From a virus: a stretch of 37,556 nucleotides of DNA. The position numbers and the translations under genes were made by a program. The notes beneath the pieces are model-generated. The model ran no database searches and was not told where the DNA came from. It saw only the letters and a program-made list of their open reading frames with translations. Shown here piece by piece: positions 24,335-32,844 of this stretch (positions are counted from its first letter, which is position 1; the number at the start of each line of letters is the position of its first letter). The DNA is taken from the IMG/VR virus record IMGVR_UViG_3300035698_025855, positions 1 through 37,556 of that record; one strand, given 5' to 3'.

Positions 24335-26406
24335 AAGACACCACCTTGTGGTTGCGGTTGTGTTGGTAGTTCCTCAAGCAGACCACCTACCTGAGGGATA
24401 TCCTGAGAAGGCCGGTTGGCCGCCTCCGAAATTTGTACATCGTCTGACTTGACCTGCTGCTCTTTCATACGGTTGTTTTCTTCCATCATCCGTACGATAG
24501 AGAGGTACTTCACCAGTCGATCGTCATCCATAGACTCGAGCTCTTTCATTGCCTTGACCCGCGTCAGTGCGGCATCTGATCGATCCTGGATAGACTTCGA
24601 CGCGCGCTCATCTTCAAGGCCCATATTTGCTATCGCACGGGTGAATCGTTCCTTGCTGAGGGCGATATCGCTGACAGCCTTGGCCTGGTCAGCCTGGCGC
24701 TTAGAGTCAAGCTGCGCCTGTATAAACTGCTCTTGCTTCTGCTGCTGCTGCGCCTGCTGCTGCTCCATCTGTGCGATCTGCTCGACGTACTTAGACTTAC
24801 CTTGAATTGGCGCTGCCTCAGCTAGCATCTCACCCGTGACAGGGGCTCCTAGCTGCTTCAGGTCCACGAGCTGACGGAAGTACATTTGCTTCTGTGTGTC
24901 CGTGAGGATCCCCTCTTGGATCGCCACGTCGTATTTCGTGAGGTCCTTATCCTTCAGCATCTGAGAAGGCTCTTCCCCAAGGATGCGCTGCATCTTCTCA
25001 GGGCTCCATTGCTGCATGAGCTTCACTGCCTTCTGGCTGACGTGCTTCTGTGCATTACGTAGCTTGTCGAATAGGTCCTGGAGATTGACGATAGCCGCTC
25101 CCTGTCGGAGCATCATCATGACGCCTGACTCCTGAGCGTTCTCAGTCTGACCAAAGGCCGCATCGTTAATACCGACGATATCCACTAGGTCCCGGTCGAA
25201 CATCTCCTGAAGCTGGAAGAAGGATGGCGGTATCTGTGCAGGGGGTATCTTCTCTATCGCGCCAGGAGCTGACCCCTCTTTGCGCCAGATGACCTTGCCC
25301 TGTGAAGACTGAAAGAGAGACTGAGGATTGATGACACTGTCACGGTCGGCTATCCAGCCGGAATTGATCTGAGAATCGAGCAGGTCCACCATCTGAGAAC
25401 GTCTTCTGTTGGCCTCGCGCTGTGGATCTATCATGCAGCGGACTAAAGATTGTGTTTTCAATTCCCACTGATCGGACTCTGGCTCGAAAATTGCCGTAAA
25501 TGGCACAAATGGGTACTCATCAAGACCATTTGGATTGATATCGGTACGAATAACGACGTCATTTACGATGATACTGCGCTCTATGTAGCGCTTTGGCCGC
25601 ATTACGATTTCCAGCTCTTCGTACTGATCAACGAATTCTTTGATAGCTGAAGCGCTCTTATCGATCTCTACAAGCTCACCTGTCTGGACATCAAGGACGG
25701 TCGGTACCTGCTTCCATTTCTGGAGGTACATCTCATTGAAGGCCATCATGTCCTGGCCATTAGGCTGCCGCTGGTATGGCAACCACGTGAACTTATCGTC
25801 CCGTGACCATCCGATGCGGGCTAGTTCGTAAATATCTTTGCTATCCTTTGGGAGGAGAGATGCGACGTGTTCAGGCGATAAATACTTTCGGCGTAGGATG
25901 TAGCCGCAGTCACTGAAGTCTAGCTTTGTGAAGTAGGGGTCTAGGATGAAGCCGTTGTAGGGCTCACGACCGAACCTAATGTCGCCAGAGATTGGGTCAT
26001 CACGATAATCGACCCATAGAGAAAGAAGATTCAGCCCTGTCTTTAACGCACCGCCAAAACAGTCCGAAATGCACTGATACCCGTCACCACTTTGCAGAAC
26101 GTATAGCAGTAGCTGCGTTAGTTGGTCTGCTGTCTGCTGATCTGCATTCTCTATGGGTACTGATACTGAAGAGAGGCGGTTCTTTCGCTGATATCCGGTA
26201 ACCATGTTGATGGCTCGGCGGACCTTATTGAAGACGAAGGCATTGCGCCCTTCGCTAAACAGGTGACGCTTTTCGCTCTGATCCCACTGGTCACCCAGAT
26301 AGAAGCGAAGGTCACGATCAGCGGCAGGAAAAAACGGAGACCAAGCCTGGTAGGCGTCGTTGTAGTAGGTATCAAACTCTTGAATAATCTCTAGATCTGA
26401 AGCCAT
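24331..26406 (-). CDS. Portal protein, P22-type
   Basis: A 691-residue protein beginning MASDLEIIQEFDTYY. The opening, then DLRFYLGDQWDQSEKR, NKVRRAINMVTGYQRKNR and the following segment match the P22-like portal family. The middle carries the DPYFTKLDFSDCGYILRRKYLSPE segment typical of these portals. The C-terminus from about residue 540 is Gln-rich and coiled (QQAQQQQKQEQF), probably a barrel. A portal forms the DNA entry ring at one capsid vertex and docks the terminase. The start at 26406 was chosen as the first ATG; a TTG at 26418 has no better ribosome-binding site. Confidence 0.88.
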   Translation of the reverse strand: MASDLEIIQEFDTYYNDAYQAWSPFFPAADRDLRFYLGDQWDQSEKRHLFSEGRNAFVFNKVRRAINMVTGYQRKNRLSSVSVPIENADQQTADQLTQLLLYVLQSGDGYQCISDCFGGALKTGLNLLSLWVDYRDDPISGDIRFGREPYNGFILDPYFTKLDFSDCGYILRRKYLSPEHVASLLPKDSKDIYELARIGWSRDDKFTWLPYQRQPNGQDMMAFNEMYLQKWKQVPTVLDVQTGELVEIDKSASAIKEFVDQYEELEIVMRPKRYIERSIIVNDVVIRTDINPNGLDEYPFVPFTAIFEPESDQWELKTQSLVRCMIDPQREANRRRSQMVDLLDSQINSGWIADRDSVINPQSLFQSSQGKVIWRKEGSAPGAIEKIPPAQIPPSFFQLQEMFDRDLVDIVGINDAAFGQTENAQESGVMMMLRQGAAIVNLQDLFDKLRNAQKHVSQKAVKLMQQWSPEKMQRILGEEPSQMLKDKDLTKYDVAIQEGILTDTQKQMYFRQLVDLKQLGAPVTGEMLAEAAPIQGKSKYVEQIAQMEQQQAQQQQKQEQFIQAQLDSKRQADQAKAVSDIALSKERFTRAIANMGLEDERASKSIQDRSDAALTRVKAMKELESMDDDRLVKYLSIVRMMEENNRMKEQQVKSDDVQISEAANRPSQDIPQVGGLLEELPTQPQPQGGVL

Positions 26407-26531
26407 TGCACATCCCAAGCGGTTTCAACGTTTCCTCCGCCAAGGAAAAAGTGCAGGGCCTAGGTAACGGCCTAGAACGGGATGATCAATCCCAACCCCG
26501 CGAAAACTAATTCGCGATAGTTGTTATCGGG

Positions 26532-26753
26532 TCATTTACTACGACCTTTTGAAGCCATTGAGGCCATCTTCTTTGCTCCGAATTTAGCGCGACCGATGGC
26601 CGCAGCGAGGGCACCAGGGTTCTCTGCACCTTTACCGGATAACTTTGCCTTAAGAGCAGCAAAGCGACCGCCTGATCCAGCTTTAGCAGGTGACGAAGGC
26701 TGCGACTTACCGCCCTTCAAGCTACCTGGCTTAAGTGATTCATTATTTTTCAT
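26532..26753 (-). CDS. Small basic protein between terminase and portal
   Basis: A 73-residue, Lys/Ala/Gly-rich protein. The ATG at 26753 follows AGGAGGGG. A helical basic C-terminus (ALAAAIGRAKFGAKKMASMA) resembles small proteins found at this place in related phages and annotated as unknown. It may bind DNA or the portal. The 125 bases between its stop and the portal start contain two copies of GGCCTAG and a weak GGGAT/ATCCC hairpin, and no gene. Confidence 0.6.
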   Translation of the reverse strand: MKNNESLKPGSLKGGKSQPSSPAKAGSGGRFAALKAKLSGKGAENPGALAAAIGRAKFGAKKMASMASKGRSK

Positions 26754-26795
26754 AGGACCCCTCCTAAACAACAATGTATACGGATGTTCTTTTTT

Positions 26796-28121
26796 TCACA
26801 CCTTACGGAAGGTATAGTTATCTTGCATGGCCGTTGCCTCACTCTCCGTCATGCCCTTTCCAATGCCACGGCTCATCTGAACAGCCATGTAGCGAGCGGA
26901 ATCCATCGTGTGTGAAGACCAGTCATGCATGGGACGGTCACTATAAACAGCGAGGTTCTCGTTGTATTTCTTCTGGTAGTTCTCAGCGCACTTGATGAAG
27001 TACGAACACTTCGTAGTGTCAATCCATAGCCTTGGAAACAACCCTCGCAGAAGCTCAATCCCTTCTTGAATGGGCACATTAGGAACAACTTTAAAGTTTA
27101 CACCAAGATCCCTAGCTATCTGCTTGCGAGACATGGCGCCGGACCCAAGTTCTCTCACCTCGATATCATGGGGTGCGTAATGGTTGCCGTAGACGTAATC
27201 GTGCTTGTCAGCTTCTGTCTGTAGCCATCGTGCGTAGTGCTGTAGCCCTTCGCCTTGGTTGCGGTACATGTTGATGATATGCACTTCGTTGGCAACGTTC
27301 TGCACTAGAAGGATCACTGTCTCATCAGAAACACCAAGATCCCAGTAAGTATCCACTGCCACGTGGGGAGCATAAGGAACGTTCGTGATGCGGCCATCAA
27401 GCTCTGCCCGGTTTACGTACTTGGCGTAGTAAGCCCCCTCCGCTCCCTGGTCGAAGTCGCAATAGTACTCCTGTTGGATCAGGTGTTCGGACATCCCTTC
27501 TTTACGCTCAGCATCCATATCTGATTCATGAAGAACGCCAGTATCTTTGATGGTGAGGACCTGAGAGAACCAGTTCTCGTTACCCTTAGCCATCATATAG
27601 AGATCGTATGCGTGGTTGCGGCCTCGTGGTGTAAAATTAAATATTGCCCACCCACCGTTCTCTCGTAGAATGGGCCGGACGAAGTTCCAGCATTTGGGAT
27701 CTTGAATGCTGTACTCGGAGAAGATGCATCCAACCGGGTTGATACCAACGTTAACTATCTGATCGGTGCCGATGATCTGAATGACGGATCCGTTCTTAAG
27801 CCGCACCTTCATTTCCTGCCCATTGGGCTTCCCTTCGATGATCTCTTGCGGAATATAGCTCAGGAAACGCTTCCCGTCCTTGTCAGCGCCATCCCAGAGG
27901 ATGCGCCTGCCCAGGGTAGAGGTAGGAAAGAAATACACATATGTGCCAACTCTGTGCCACCAAGCCTGTTTGATAAGCATGTTAAAGCACGCGATCTCCT
28001 TGCCCGCTCGTCGATGCCAGACGATCACTGCACGCTTGCAGCCATCATCCATGGCCTTAAGCAAGGGAAGCTGATAGGTACGGGGCTCAAAGGCCGGTAT
28101 CTTAACCGGAGCAGCAAGCAC
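26796..28121 (-). CDS. terL: Terminase large subunit
   Basis: A 441-residue protein with the two terminase domains. The ATPase carries Walker A WHRRAGKE near residue 35 and a Walker B region GCIFSEYSI. The nuclease segment starts with VDTYWDLGVSDET, where an Asp binds metal, and ends with HDWSSHTMDSARYMA. It cuts the DNA concatemer and pumps it into the prohead. The GTG at 28121 was chosen because the folded domain starts just after it and the small subunit ends 6 bases before. An upstream ATG at 28205 would overlap the small subunit by 79 bases and has no Shine-Dalgarno sequence. Confidence 0.93.
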   Translation of the reverse strand: MLAAPVKIPAFEPRTYQLPLLKAMDDGCKRAVIVWHRRAGKEIACFNMLIKQAWWHRVGTYVYFFPTSTLGRRILWDGADKDGKRFLSYIPQEIIEGKPNGQEMKVRLKNGSVIQIIGTDQIVNVGINPVGCIFSEYSIQDPKCWNFVRPILRENGGWAIFNFTPRGRNHAYDLYMMAKGNENWFSQVLTIKDTGVLHESDMDAERKEGMSEHLIQQEYYCDFDQGAEGAYYAKYVNRAELDGRITNVPYAPHVAVDTYWDLGVSDETVILLVQNVANEVHIINMYRNQGEGLQHYARWLQTEADKHDYVYGNHYAPHDIEVRELGSGAMSRKQIARDLGVNFKVVPNVPIQEGIELLRGLFPRLWIDTTKCSYFIKCAENYQKKYNENLAVYSDRPMHDWSSHTMDSARYMAVQMSRGIGKGMTESEATAMQDNYTFRKV

Positions 28122-28126
28122 GCTAT

Positions 28127-28567
28127 TTACCCATCGCTCGGCTCGGGTGTAGGCTCCTGGCACTTGGTTTCTGTGGCAGAAGAAAGGGTATCTGGGTTCT
28201 TCCATTGCTTAGGCTCACTGTCACCGTAATGCACTATATTGAATCCGACGTTACCGCTATGGCTTGCATAGCTCTCATCTCGCTGCTCTAGGTACTGCTT
28301 ACCAAGGAAGATGGCCATAGCTGCATTTTTCTGCGCTAGCGTCCACTGATAGCGGCGTAGGGACACGTGGCCACCGAGCTTCCACTGATCACGAAGCTCG
28401 GTGAATGTTTTCTCAAACTTTCGTTCGCAACAACGCTCTACCGTTCGGGTTGAGATATCGAACCAATCGGCGACCTCATCCTTCGTGCACTGAAGCTGAC
28501 ACAGCTTGCGCACCTGCTCCCAGTCTATTTCCACCGCATCTGGTCCGGGAAAACCACCTTTGCCCAT
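28127..28567 (-). CDS. terS: Terminase small subunit
   Basis: A 146-residue protein. The N-terminal helix-turn-helix (EQVRKLCQLQCTKDEVADWFDISTRTVERCCERKF, about residues 17-52) is the usual DNA-recognition module. A charged helix with the oligomerisation pattern follows (FTELRDQWKLGGHVSLRRYQWTLAQ). The C-terminus is Pro/Glu-rich. It recognises the packaging site and recruits the large subunit, encoded immediately downstream. The ATG is preceded by AAGGAGGGGG. Confidence 0.88.
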   Translation of the reverse strand: MGKGGFPGPDAVEIDWEQVRKLCQLQCTKDEVADWFDISTRTVERCCERKFEKTFTELRDQWKLGGHVSLRRYQWTLAQKNAAMAIFLGKQYLEQRDESYASHSGNVGFNIVHYGDSEPKQWKNPDTLSSATETKCQEPTPEPSDG

Positions 28568-28694
28568 AAGAAAACCCCCTCCTTAGACAAATTCATATTT
28601 ACACTACACTAACAGATTTTCTTTGAAAATACCTACCCAGAAAACACGCGATTCTCTAGGATGGGTATATCACAACTTGATATCCCGAAAGCAT

Positions 28695-28733
28695 AGACCC
28701 GACAACGTCCAAGCGTCGGGTCTTTTGCTTTTC
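28695..28733 (+). terminator. Plus-strand intrinsic terminator upstream of terminase small subunit
   Basis: A 9-bp perfect stem AGACCCGAC / GTCGGGTCT with an 11-base loop, followed by TTT-GC-TTTT on the plus strand only. No plus-strand gene lies within several kilobases, so it may stop antisense transcripts, for example from the endonuclease gene at 22159. The rest of the 192-base gap (28568-28759) is AT-rich and probably holds the minus-strand late promoter or packaging site, but I see no convincing -35/-10 pair. Confidence 0.6.
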
Positions 28734-28759
28734 TAGAGGCAACGCGCTATAGCATCCGG

Positions 28760-29290
28760 CTATGGCTTCGTTTTATGGCTTGCCCCATGGTACGAGTCAA
28801 CAACAGGCGACAATGCTGCTTCTGCATCTCTCAGGTCGTCCTCACACAGAAACGTAGCGGTAAAGGTGAAATTTTTAGGGGCCGACACCTCCTTCTGCTC
28901 CTCAGTGACGTCCACAAGCAGCTCCTGCTTGGTGAATCCCCAGTCAAGAAGATCGTCTACGCGCCACTCATTAGCCAGCACATCAAAGTCCCAGCTGCCA
29001 GTGTTCTTATTAAGACGGATGTTAAGCTCGTCGACCTCTTCATCGGTAAGGTCGATAGAGGGTACGTACACTGATACCTCCGACTCGCCCATGGCAAGCA
29101 TCGTTTTGAGACGGTGATGCCCTCCGATGATGGTGTTATCGGTATTGATAACCAACGGCTCGCACTGGCCGAACTTCTCGATCGACTTCTTGAGCTGATC
29201 TGCATCTGATTTCCTCATCAATCGTGGGTTTTTAGGGTGAGCGAATAGGTCTTTGATAAGACGCGTTTCTCTGTTCCAGGAAATTGTCAT
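28760..29290 (-). CDS. ParB/Srx-like nuclease-domain protein
   Basis: A 176-residue protein beginning MTISWNRETRLIKDLFAHP. The ParB-type N-terminal fold is clear: HPKNPRLM, then LKKSIEKFGQCEPLVIN, and a GGHHRLKTMLAMG motif (family form GHxR) that contacts nucleotide or DNA. The following EVSVYVP and LNIRLNKNTGSW segments are common in phage ParB-like proteins and in N-domains of phage DNA methylases, but no methylase is attached. The start at 29290 overlaps the upstream stop as ATGA with GAGG upstream. Its role here is unknown; partition is unlikely without a ParA. Confidence 0.75.
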   Translation of the reverse strand: MTISWNRETRLIKDLFAHPKNPRLMRKSDADQLKKSIEKFGQCEPLVINTDNTIIGGHHRLKTMLAMGESEVSVYVPSIDLTDEEVDELNIRLNKNTGSWDFDVLANEWRVDDLLDWGFTKQELLVDVTEEQKEVSAPKNFTFTATFLCEDDLRDAEAALSPVVDSYHGASHKTKP

Positions 29291-29637
29291 ATGTCGTCCT
29301 CTAAAAGAATCTTTCTTTTCCAACGGTGGCACACCAAACCTCTCACCACACGGCCAGATGTCCACCCGACACCTGTGAACCATCCCGGTATAGGCTTCTC
29401 CCATCCCGCAGCCTTAATCTGCACCAACTCAAATGAAGGCGGAAGGATCATATCTGGATCAATCCAGCCGTCTTCTCCGAAGACACGCGACGCAGTCTCA
29501 TACGATGGGATCGAGTGTAACGTCCTTCTAGGACCTAACCCCCCCTCTTGGATCCCAACGTTCAGCGAGCGCTTAATAGACCTTCTCAGCGCGACCCAAT
29601 CAATCTTCTTCTCATGAGTAACCTTACAGTGAGCCAT
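29287..29637 (-). CDS. Hypothetical protein
   Basis: A 116-residue basic protein starting MAHCKVTHEKKIDWVALRR. It carries several Trp and Gly (WFTGVGWTSGRVVRG) and ends KRKILLEDDI. It overlaps the upstream HTH gene by 14 bases and the ParB-like gene by 4. A TTG at 29676 is an alternative start with a poor site. No family is recognised; composition suggests a nucleic-acid-associated protein. Confidence 0.55.
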   Translation of the reverse strand: MAHCKVTHEKKIDWVALRRSIKRSLNVGIQEGGLGPRRTLHSIPSYETASRVFGEDGWIDPDMILPPSFELVQIKAAGWEKPIPGWFTGVGWTSGRVVRGLVCHRWKRKILLEDDI

Positions 29638-29830
29638 GAGAAGATTTCTTAAATCCGCCTGTCTCCACACTGTCAAGAAACTCTTTCAGATCGTTCTCTA
29701 GGTAAAGTCTATTATTTGATATAGGATGGCAAGTGTGCTTGATCAGGCTATCCCATGACCTGAGCGTCGATTTACAGACTCCCAGGTACTCGGATGCCTT
29801 TGATATGCACAGGTACTCGTTTAGCTTCAT
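29624..29830 (-). CDS. MerR/excisionase-type HTH protein
   Basis: A 68-residue protein. The YLCISKASEYLGVCKSTLRSWDSL segment is a MerR-like winged helix-turn-helix N-terminus, and NNRLYLENDLKEFL matches the wing and following helix. This small form is typical of excisionase-like or transcriptional regulators. ATGA overlaps join it to the upstream RHH-like gene. No integrase is present, so a gene-regulatory role is more likely than excision. Confidence 0.7.
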   Translation of the reverse strand: MKLNEYLCISKASEYLGVCKSTLRSWDSLIKHTCHPISNNRLYLENDLKEFLDSVETGGFKKSSHGSL

Positions 29831-30024
29831 GACTTACTCTCCTTCTTAGCCCAGTACCCACTAAGCGGTGTCTTGCGAAACTCCCACTCATTTCGTAGGT
29901 AACATATGTTGACAGCGTTTATAAACATATATTTTAGGTTTATATGATCGTAATCCGCTTTGTCCTTGATGGCTTCATACAGTTCTGGCGCCATCTCTAT
30001 GCTAGCCTTCTTATCGCATCTCAT
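29827..30024 (-). CDS. Small ribbon-helix-helix-like protein
   Basis: A 65-residue protein starting MRCDKKASIEMAPELYEAIK. A short strand (KASIEM) followed by two helices resembles the Arc/MetJ ribbon-helix-helix fold, which binds DNA as a dimer. The start at 30024 has GGGAG upstream; a start at 30078 would add 18 residues and directly follow the RusA stop. The C-terminal tail is basic. The fold call is by pattern only. Confidence 0.55.
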   Translation of the reverse strand: MRCDKKASIEMAPELYEAIKDKADYDHINLKYMFINAVNICYLRNEWEFRKTPLSGYWAKKESKS

Positions 30025-30078
30025 ATCCGCACTCCCTGGTGTGCCAAATTTCAATACCAACCTATACCGAGAGATCAT

Positions 30079-30501
30079 TCATATTCTTTCTTTGAAATTA
30101 CGACGAAAAATATCTATAACGGTTCTCGGTTCATCACTATAAAACTTACTAGCGATCATTAGCGATACGATCGAGTCATCGGACCAAAGCAAGCCATTGC
30201 CAGCGTCCATGACGAACTTAATCAAATTGTCAATGTCAGGTCTTGAGGTATGGGGAGGTCCTCCGAAAGCATATCGAGAACTTAGTGTCTGCTCTTTGCG
30301 AAGCTTCGACCATGATTTAGGTATCGCCATACAAAACTGTAGGTGAAGCTCTATTTCAGTGGACTTCATAAGGTCATCTCTTGACCACGCTAAAAATGGG
30401 AGAAGCGCTTTCCGGAACGCTAGCTTATCGGGGGCTGATGGGTCGTAGGTATGCCCTCTAGCATGACGATGACGTTTCTGTGGAACTGGCGCTCCCATCA
30501 T
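30079..30501 (-). CDS. RusA-type Holliday junction resolvase
   Basis: A 140-residue protein starting MMGAPVPQKRHRHARG. The family signature is clear: PQKRHRHARG near the N-terminus and SRPDIDNLIKFVMDAGNGLLWSDD, where the three aspartates (DxDN and DD) coordinate magnesium. RusA resolves four-way junctions formed during phage recombination and replication. The ATG at 30501 overlaps the stop of the upstream HTH gene as ATGA. Length fits the usual 120-150 residues. Confidence 0.88.
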   Translation of the reverse strand: MMGAPVPQKRHRHARGHTYDPSAPDKLAFRKALLPFLAWSRDDLMKSTEIELHLQFCMAIPKSWSKLRKEQTLSSRYAFGGPPHTSRPDIDNLIKFVMDAGNGLLWSDDSIVSLMIASKFYSDEPRTVIDIFRRNFKERI

Positions 30502-30779
30502 GGTGACTTGTAAAGAACCGTCGGATCCCCATACGGGAAGTGCTTCTTGATGAAGGATTTTGGAGGGTGCCATTCAGGAACCTTTGAGTAGTCTATCGCC
30601 TCTAGATCAGCTTCCGTTATTTGCCCTTCTGAGATCTCGATAAGCCTCAATGCGAAGTGGACTTGTGGCTTCGTGTATCGCTTCTTCCACCTAGTGATCG
30701 AGTGCTTATCTGTCCCTATGAGCATTCCCAGTCTCTCTCCGGGTATACTATTTGATTCAATGAAAGTCTTCAAGTCCAT
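30498..30779 (-). CDS. Cro/CI-like HTH protein, paralogue 2
   Basis: A 93-residue protein starting MDLKTFIESNSIPGERLG. The region at about 13-35 (GERLGMLIGTDKHSITRWKK) is a helix-turn-helix. After it comes ALRLIEISEGQITEADLEA and a C-terminal WHPPKSFIKKHFP. The same layout recurs in the genes at 30788-31075 and 35550-36032, so these are paralogues. It probably regulates a promoter and is coupled to RusA by ATGA. Confidence 0.72.
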   Translation of the reverse strand: MDLKTFIESNSIPGERLGMLIGTDKHSITRWKKRYTKPQVHFALRLIEISEGQITEADLEAIDYSKVPEWHPPKSFIKKHFPYGDPTVLYKSP

Positions 30780-30787
30780 ATGCCTAC

Positions 30788-31075
30788 TTATTTTTTTGAG
30801 AATTCTGATACGTCCTCAGGGCTTCTCCCTTCGTGGTATTTATCCATAAATTCTTTAGGTGGAAACCATCCCTTTCTTCTATCTACGTTTCCTCTTGTGA
30901 GGTCTTCAAATGACACTCTCCCCATAGATAGCTCTACGATCATCTGAGCGCGTATAAGGTCTGGCACGCTATTCCGCTGTCGCCACCTATAGATACTCGC
31001 CGGCACGACCTTCACAAGGTCAGCAAGATATCTTGCGTGGATCCCATTTTTGTCCATAAATTCTTTTAGTTCCAT
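30788..31075 (-). CDS. Cro/CI-like HTH protein, paralogue 1
   Basis: A 95-residue protein starting MELKEFMDKNGIHARYLAD. The helix-turn-helix spans about residues 14-38 (YLADLVKVVPASIYRWRQR), followed by AQMIVELSMGRVSFEDL and WFPPKEFMDKYHEG. It is the first gene of the leftward set and faces a divergent operon, the position of a phage repressor or Cro. AAGGAG stands ahead of the ATG. It probably binds the repeats at 31133-31164. Confidence 0.75.
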   Translation of the reverse strand: MELKEFMDKNGIHARYLADLVKVVPASIYRWRQRNSVPDLIRAQMIVELSMGRVSFEDLTRGNVDRRKGWFPPKEFMDKYHEGRSPEDVSEFSKK

Positions 31076-31104
31076 AGCTCCTTCTCCTTGTCTTGCGTGA
31101 GTCT

Positions 31105-31197
31105 ATTATACGCAAAGCCTTTTTTCTCTTCAATCTCGGGAATTTTCTTCATCTCGGGAATTTTTATCGTGACACGAACTTTCTCGCGTGTTATATT
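31105..31197. promoter_or_regulatory. Divergent promoters with tandem operator-like repeats
   Basis: Minus strand: a perfect TATAAT (31105-31110) with TTGAAG (31128-31133) at 17 bases, driving the HTH gene at 31075. Plus strand: GTGACA (31169-31174), 17 bases, TATATT (31192-31197), driving 31250. Between them ATCTCGGGAATTTT occurs twice (31133-31146 and 31151-31164), with an 18-base period, touching the minus -35 box. This is the layout of a phage control switch, with paralogue 1 the likely binder. Confidence 0.7.
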
Positions 31198-31249
31198 AGA
31201 GGTATCAAGCAACGGTATAGCTTGAAGAACAACAAAAAAGGATAATAAG

Positions 31250-31618
31250 ATGAAAAAAGAACTCGATTGTATGGTTATTGTGAACGGCAAAGCCCATATC
31301 GTAAACCTAACTAATAAAAACAACCTCAGAAAAATCACGTCGGGGTTGAAGTTGGCTTGCAAGGGTACTTGGTATGGCAAATCTTCTCAATATTACCTTG
31401 CGAAGCACCTTAAGTTTTCGAAATATGTTTATGAGGCGGCCAACGTCAATACTGAGGACCTACTTATAACTCCCATTTCGATCGACTATGCTATTTCGGA
31501 AATGGAACTGTTTGTTGAGGGAATGGCCAGGATGTTGAGAGAGATAGCTGCTGGCAACAGCAAAACGACTGACCAATTCAATCTCCAGCGTTCACTTAGC
31601 CACGTCAACTTTAGCTAG
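31250..31618 (+). CDS. Hypothetical early protein
   Basis: A 122-residue protein starting MKKELDCMVIVNGKAHIVNL behind AAAGGA. It is mixed alpha/beta, with basic N-terminal half and a helical C-terminal half (AISEMELFVEGMARMLREI). No family is recognised. It is the first gene of the rightward operon from the divergent promoters, so it is expected early and may act on host functions. It is followed by the first hairpin of the repeat family. Confidence 0.7.
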   Translation: MKKELDCMVIVNGKAHIVNLTNKNNLRKITSGLKLACKGTWYGKSSQYYLAKHLKFSKYVYEAANVNTEDLLITPISIDYAISEMELFVEGMARMLREIAAGNSKTTDQFNLQRSLSHVNFS

Positions 31619-31631
31619 CAACCCAACAACG

Positions 31632-31648
31632 GCCCGGCTTGACCGGGC
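31632..31648 (+). repeat. Intergenic hairpin, copy 1
   Basis: GCCCGG-CTTGA-CCGGGC lies 13 bases after the first early gene, flanked by ACAACG and TATCAACCAAAA. The same module recurs after the next gene and, degenerate, at the third stop. There is no U-run, so a terminator is doubtful; it could be a processing or stability element. Confidence 0.7.
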
Positions 31649-31679
31649 TATATCAACCAAAACAAACAAGGACTAGAGG

Positions 31680-32414
31680 ATGGAAGAGGAACGTAAAATA
31701 GATGAAGAGTCGAGGGCCCACTGGGAAACCTACGATCATGATTTCTACAAATATCGCAAAGGTTTAGACCACAAAATAGAACCGGAATTTGGCTCTCTAT
31801 ACCCATTAATTGTTTCATCAAATATAGATATGGATTGGTACACTAAATTTGCTTATATGGACTTTATACAAAAATTTCGTCTAGATATCAAGCATAAAGC
31901 GGAAGAAATTGAGCACGCCGAGGCAGAGTATGAGATGGACGGTGGACTGATGCGTAGGTCTAGGTTGCGTGAGTGTGCAAAGATAATTGAAAAACACGAT
32001 AACATACTTCTCAATATAGAATACGAAGAATATTTAAGTGGAAAAGTGAGGTACGCATCAGATGGGGATGAAATAGAAGCAAGCCCTTTGGAGGTATCAT
32101 ATCCAGAAGAGTTAGCTAGAAGGGGCAACCGGGGGCGCTCTGCCATTGGAGATTATGTTGCACGCGAGTTAGAAGCTCTAGGGGCTCCCTACGTGGGTCC
32201 AGGTGGGTACGTGCGTCTAGATGATAACAAGGCTTACAACGATATGCTTGCTGGAATATGCGAAATAAAGAACAAGTGTAACTACTTCCTCGAGAACACT
32301 TTAGAAAAAGAAGAAAGGATAAACTATCTACACCGTTACGCTGAAGCTAGTGCTCTCGACGTAGAGAGTTATTTACGCACCCGTGCTCAGCTGGCCTTTA
32401 AAGTCAGACTGTAG
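31680..32414 (+). CDS. Hypothetical early protein, acidic and helical
   Basis: A 244-residue protein, very charged and predominantly helical (EEERKIDEESRAHWETYDHD at the N-terminus). A more compact region near 150-190 includes GAPYVGPGGYVRLDD. The gene is AT-rich. No membrane segment and no family are recognised. The ATG is preceded by ACTAGAGG. It lies between two copies of the intergenic hairpin. Confidence 0.7.
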   Translation: MEEERKIDEESRAHWETYDHDFYKYRKGLDHKIEPEFGSLYPLIVSSNIDMDWYTKFAYMDFIQKFRLDIKHKAEEIEHAEAEYEMDGGLMRRSRLRECAKIIEKHDNILLNIEYEEYLSGKVRYASDGDEIEASPLEVSYPEELARRGNRGRSAIGDYVARELEALGAPYVGPGGYVRLDDNKAYNDMLAGICEIKNKCNYFLENTLEKEERINYLHRYAEASALDVESYLRTRAQLAFKVRL

Positions 32415-32429
32415 CGTTGCATCAACAAC

Positions 32430-32450
32430 GGCCCGGCTTGACCGGGCCGT
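32430..32450 (+). repeat. Intergenic hairpin, copy 2
   Basis: CGGCCCGG-CTTGA-CCGGGCCG, an 8-bp perfect stem, 15 bases after the stop of the second early gene and 22 bases before the next ATG. Flanks ACAA and TATCAACCAAAA match copy 1. Confidence 0.75.
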
Positions 32451-32472
32451 ATCAACCAAAAAGGATAAAAAA

Positions 32473-32844
32473 ATGATCACACAAGCCACTAGAAAAACGA
32501 TTGATTTTCGCGGGATGACGCTAAAGGTGTTAGATGCCTATAGAGATTTAAATATGGCCGCATATGCAGCGTTAGAGGCTTTATCTGTACGTGACAAGCC
32601 AGCACCTATCGACGAATTAGAATTTGATTACGCGTATAGCTGGTTTATACAATACCTGACTGGTGTTGTCATTCATGACAAATATGCCTTTATATATTTG
32701 AACCCATCGCCCAAATCAGTCGCGGAAAGAGTGGCAACCCTGCGTAACTTTTTGTTTGAACACAATGTACATACATATTTTGAACATGGTCTTTGCCTTA
32801 CAAGAGGAAACTACTCGCAATACCCAAACAACGTCCCGGCCTGA
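32473..32844 (+). CDS. Hypothetical early protein
   Basis: A 123-residue protein starting MITQATRKTIDFRGMTLKV behind AAGGATAAAAAA. It is mixed, with aromatic-rich middle (FDYAYSWFIQYLTG and KYAFIYLNPSP). No family is recognised. Its stop lies inside the loop of the third, degenerate hairpin (32835-32849), so the hairpin and gene end are combined. Confidence 0.65.
   Translation: MITQATRKTIDFRGMTLKVLDAYRDLNMAAYAALEALSVRDKPAPIDELEFDYAYSWFIQYLTGVVIHDKYAFIYLNPSPKSVAERVATLRNFLFEHNVHTYFEHGLCLTRGNYSQYPNNVPA

Noticed and set aside
31066-31380. Minus-strand 104-residue ORF across the divergent promoters
   Set aside because: It covers both promoters and the operator repeats, is opposite a well-started plus-strand gene, and has no ribosome-binding site. 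Probably a chance frame.
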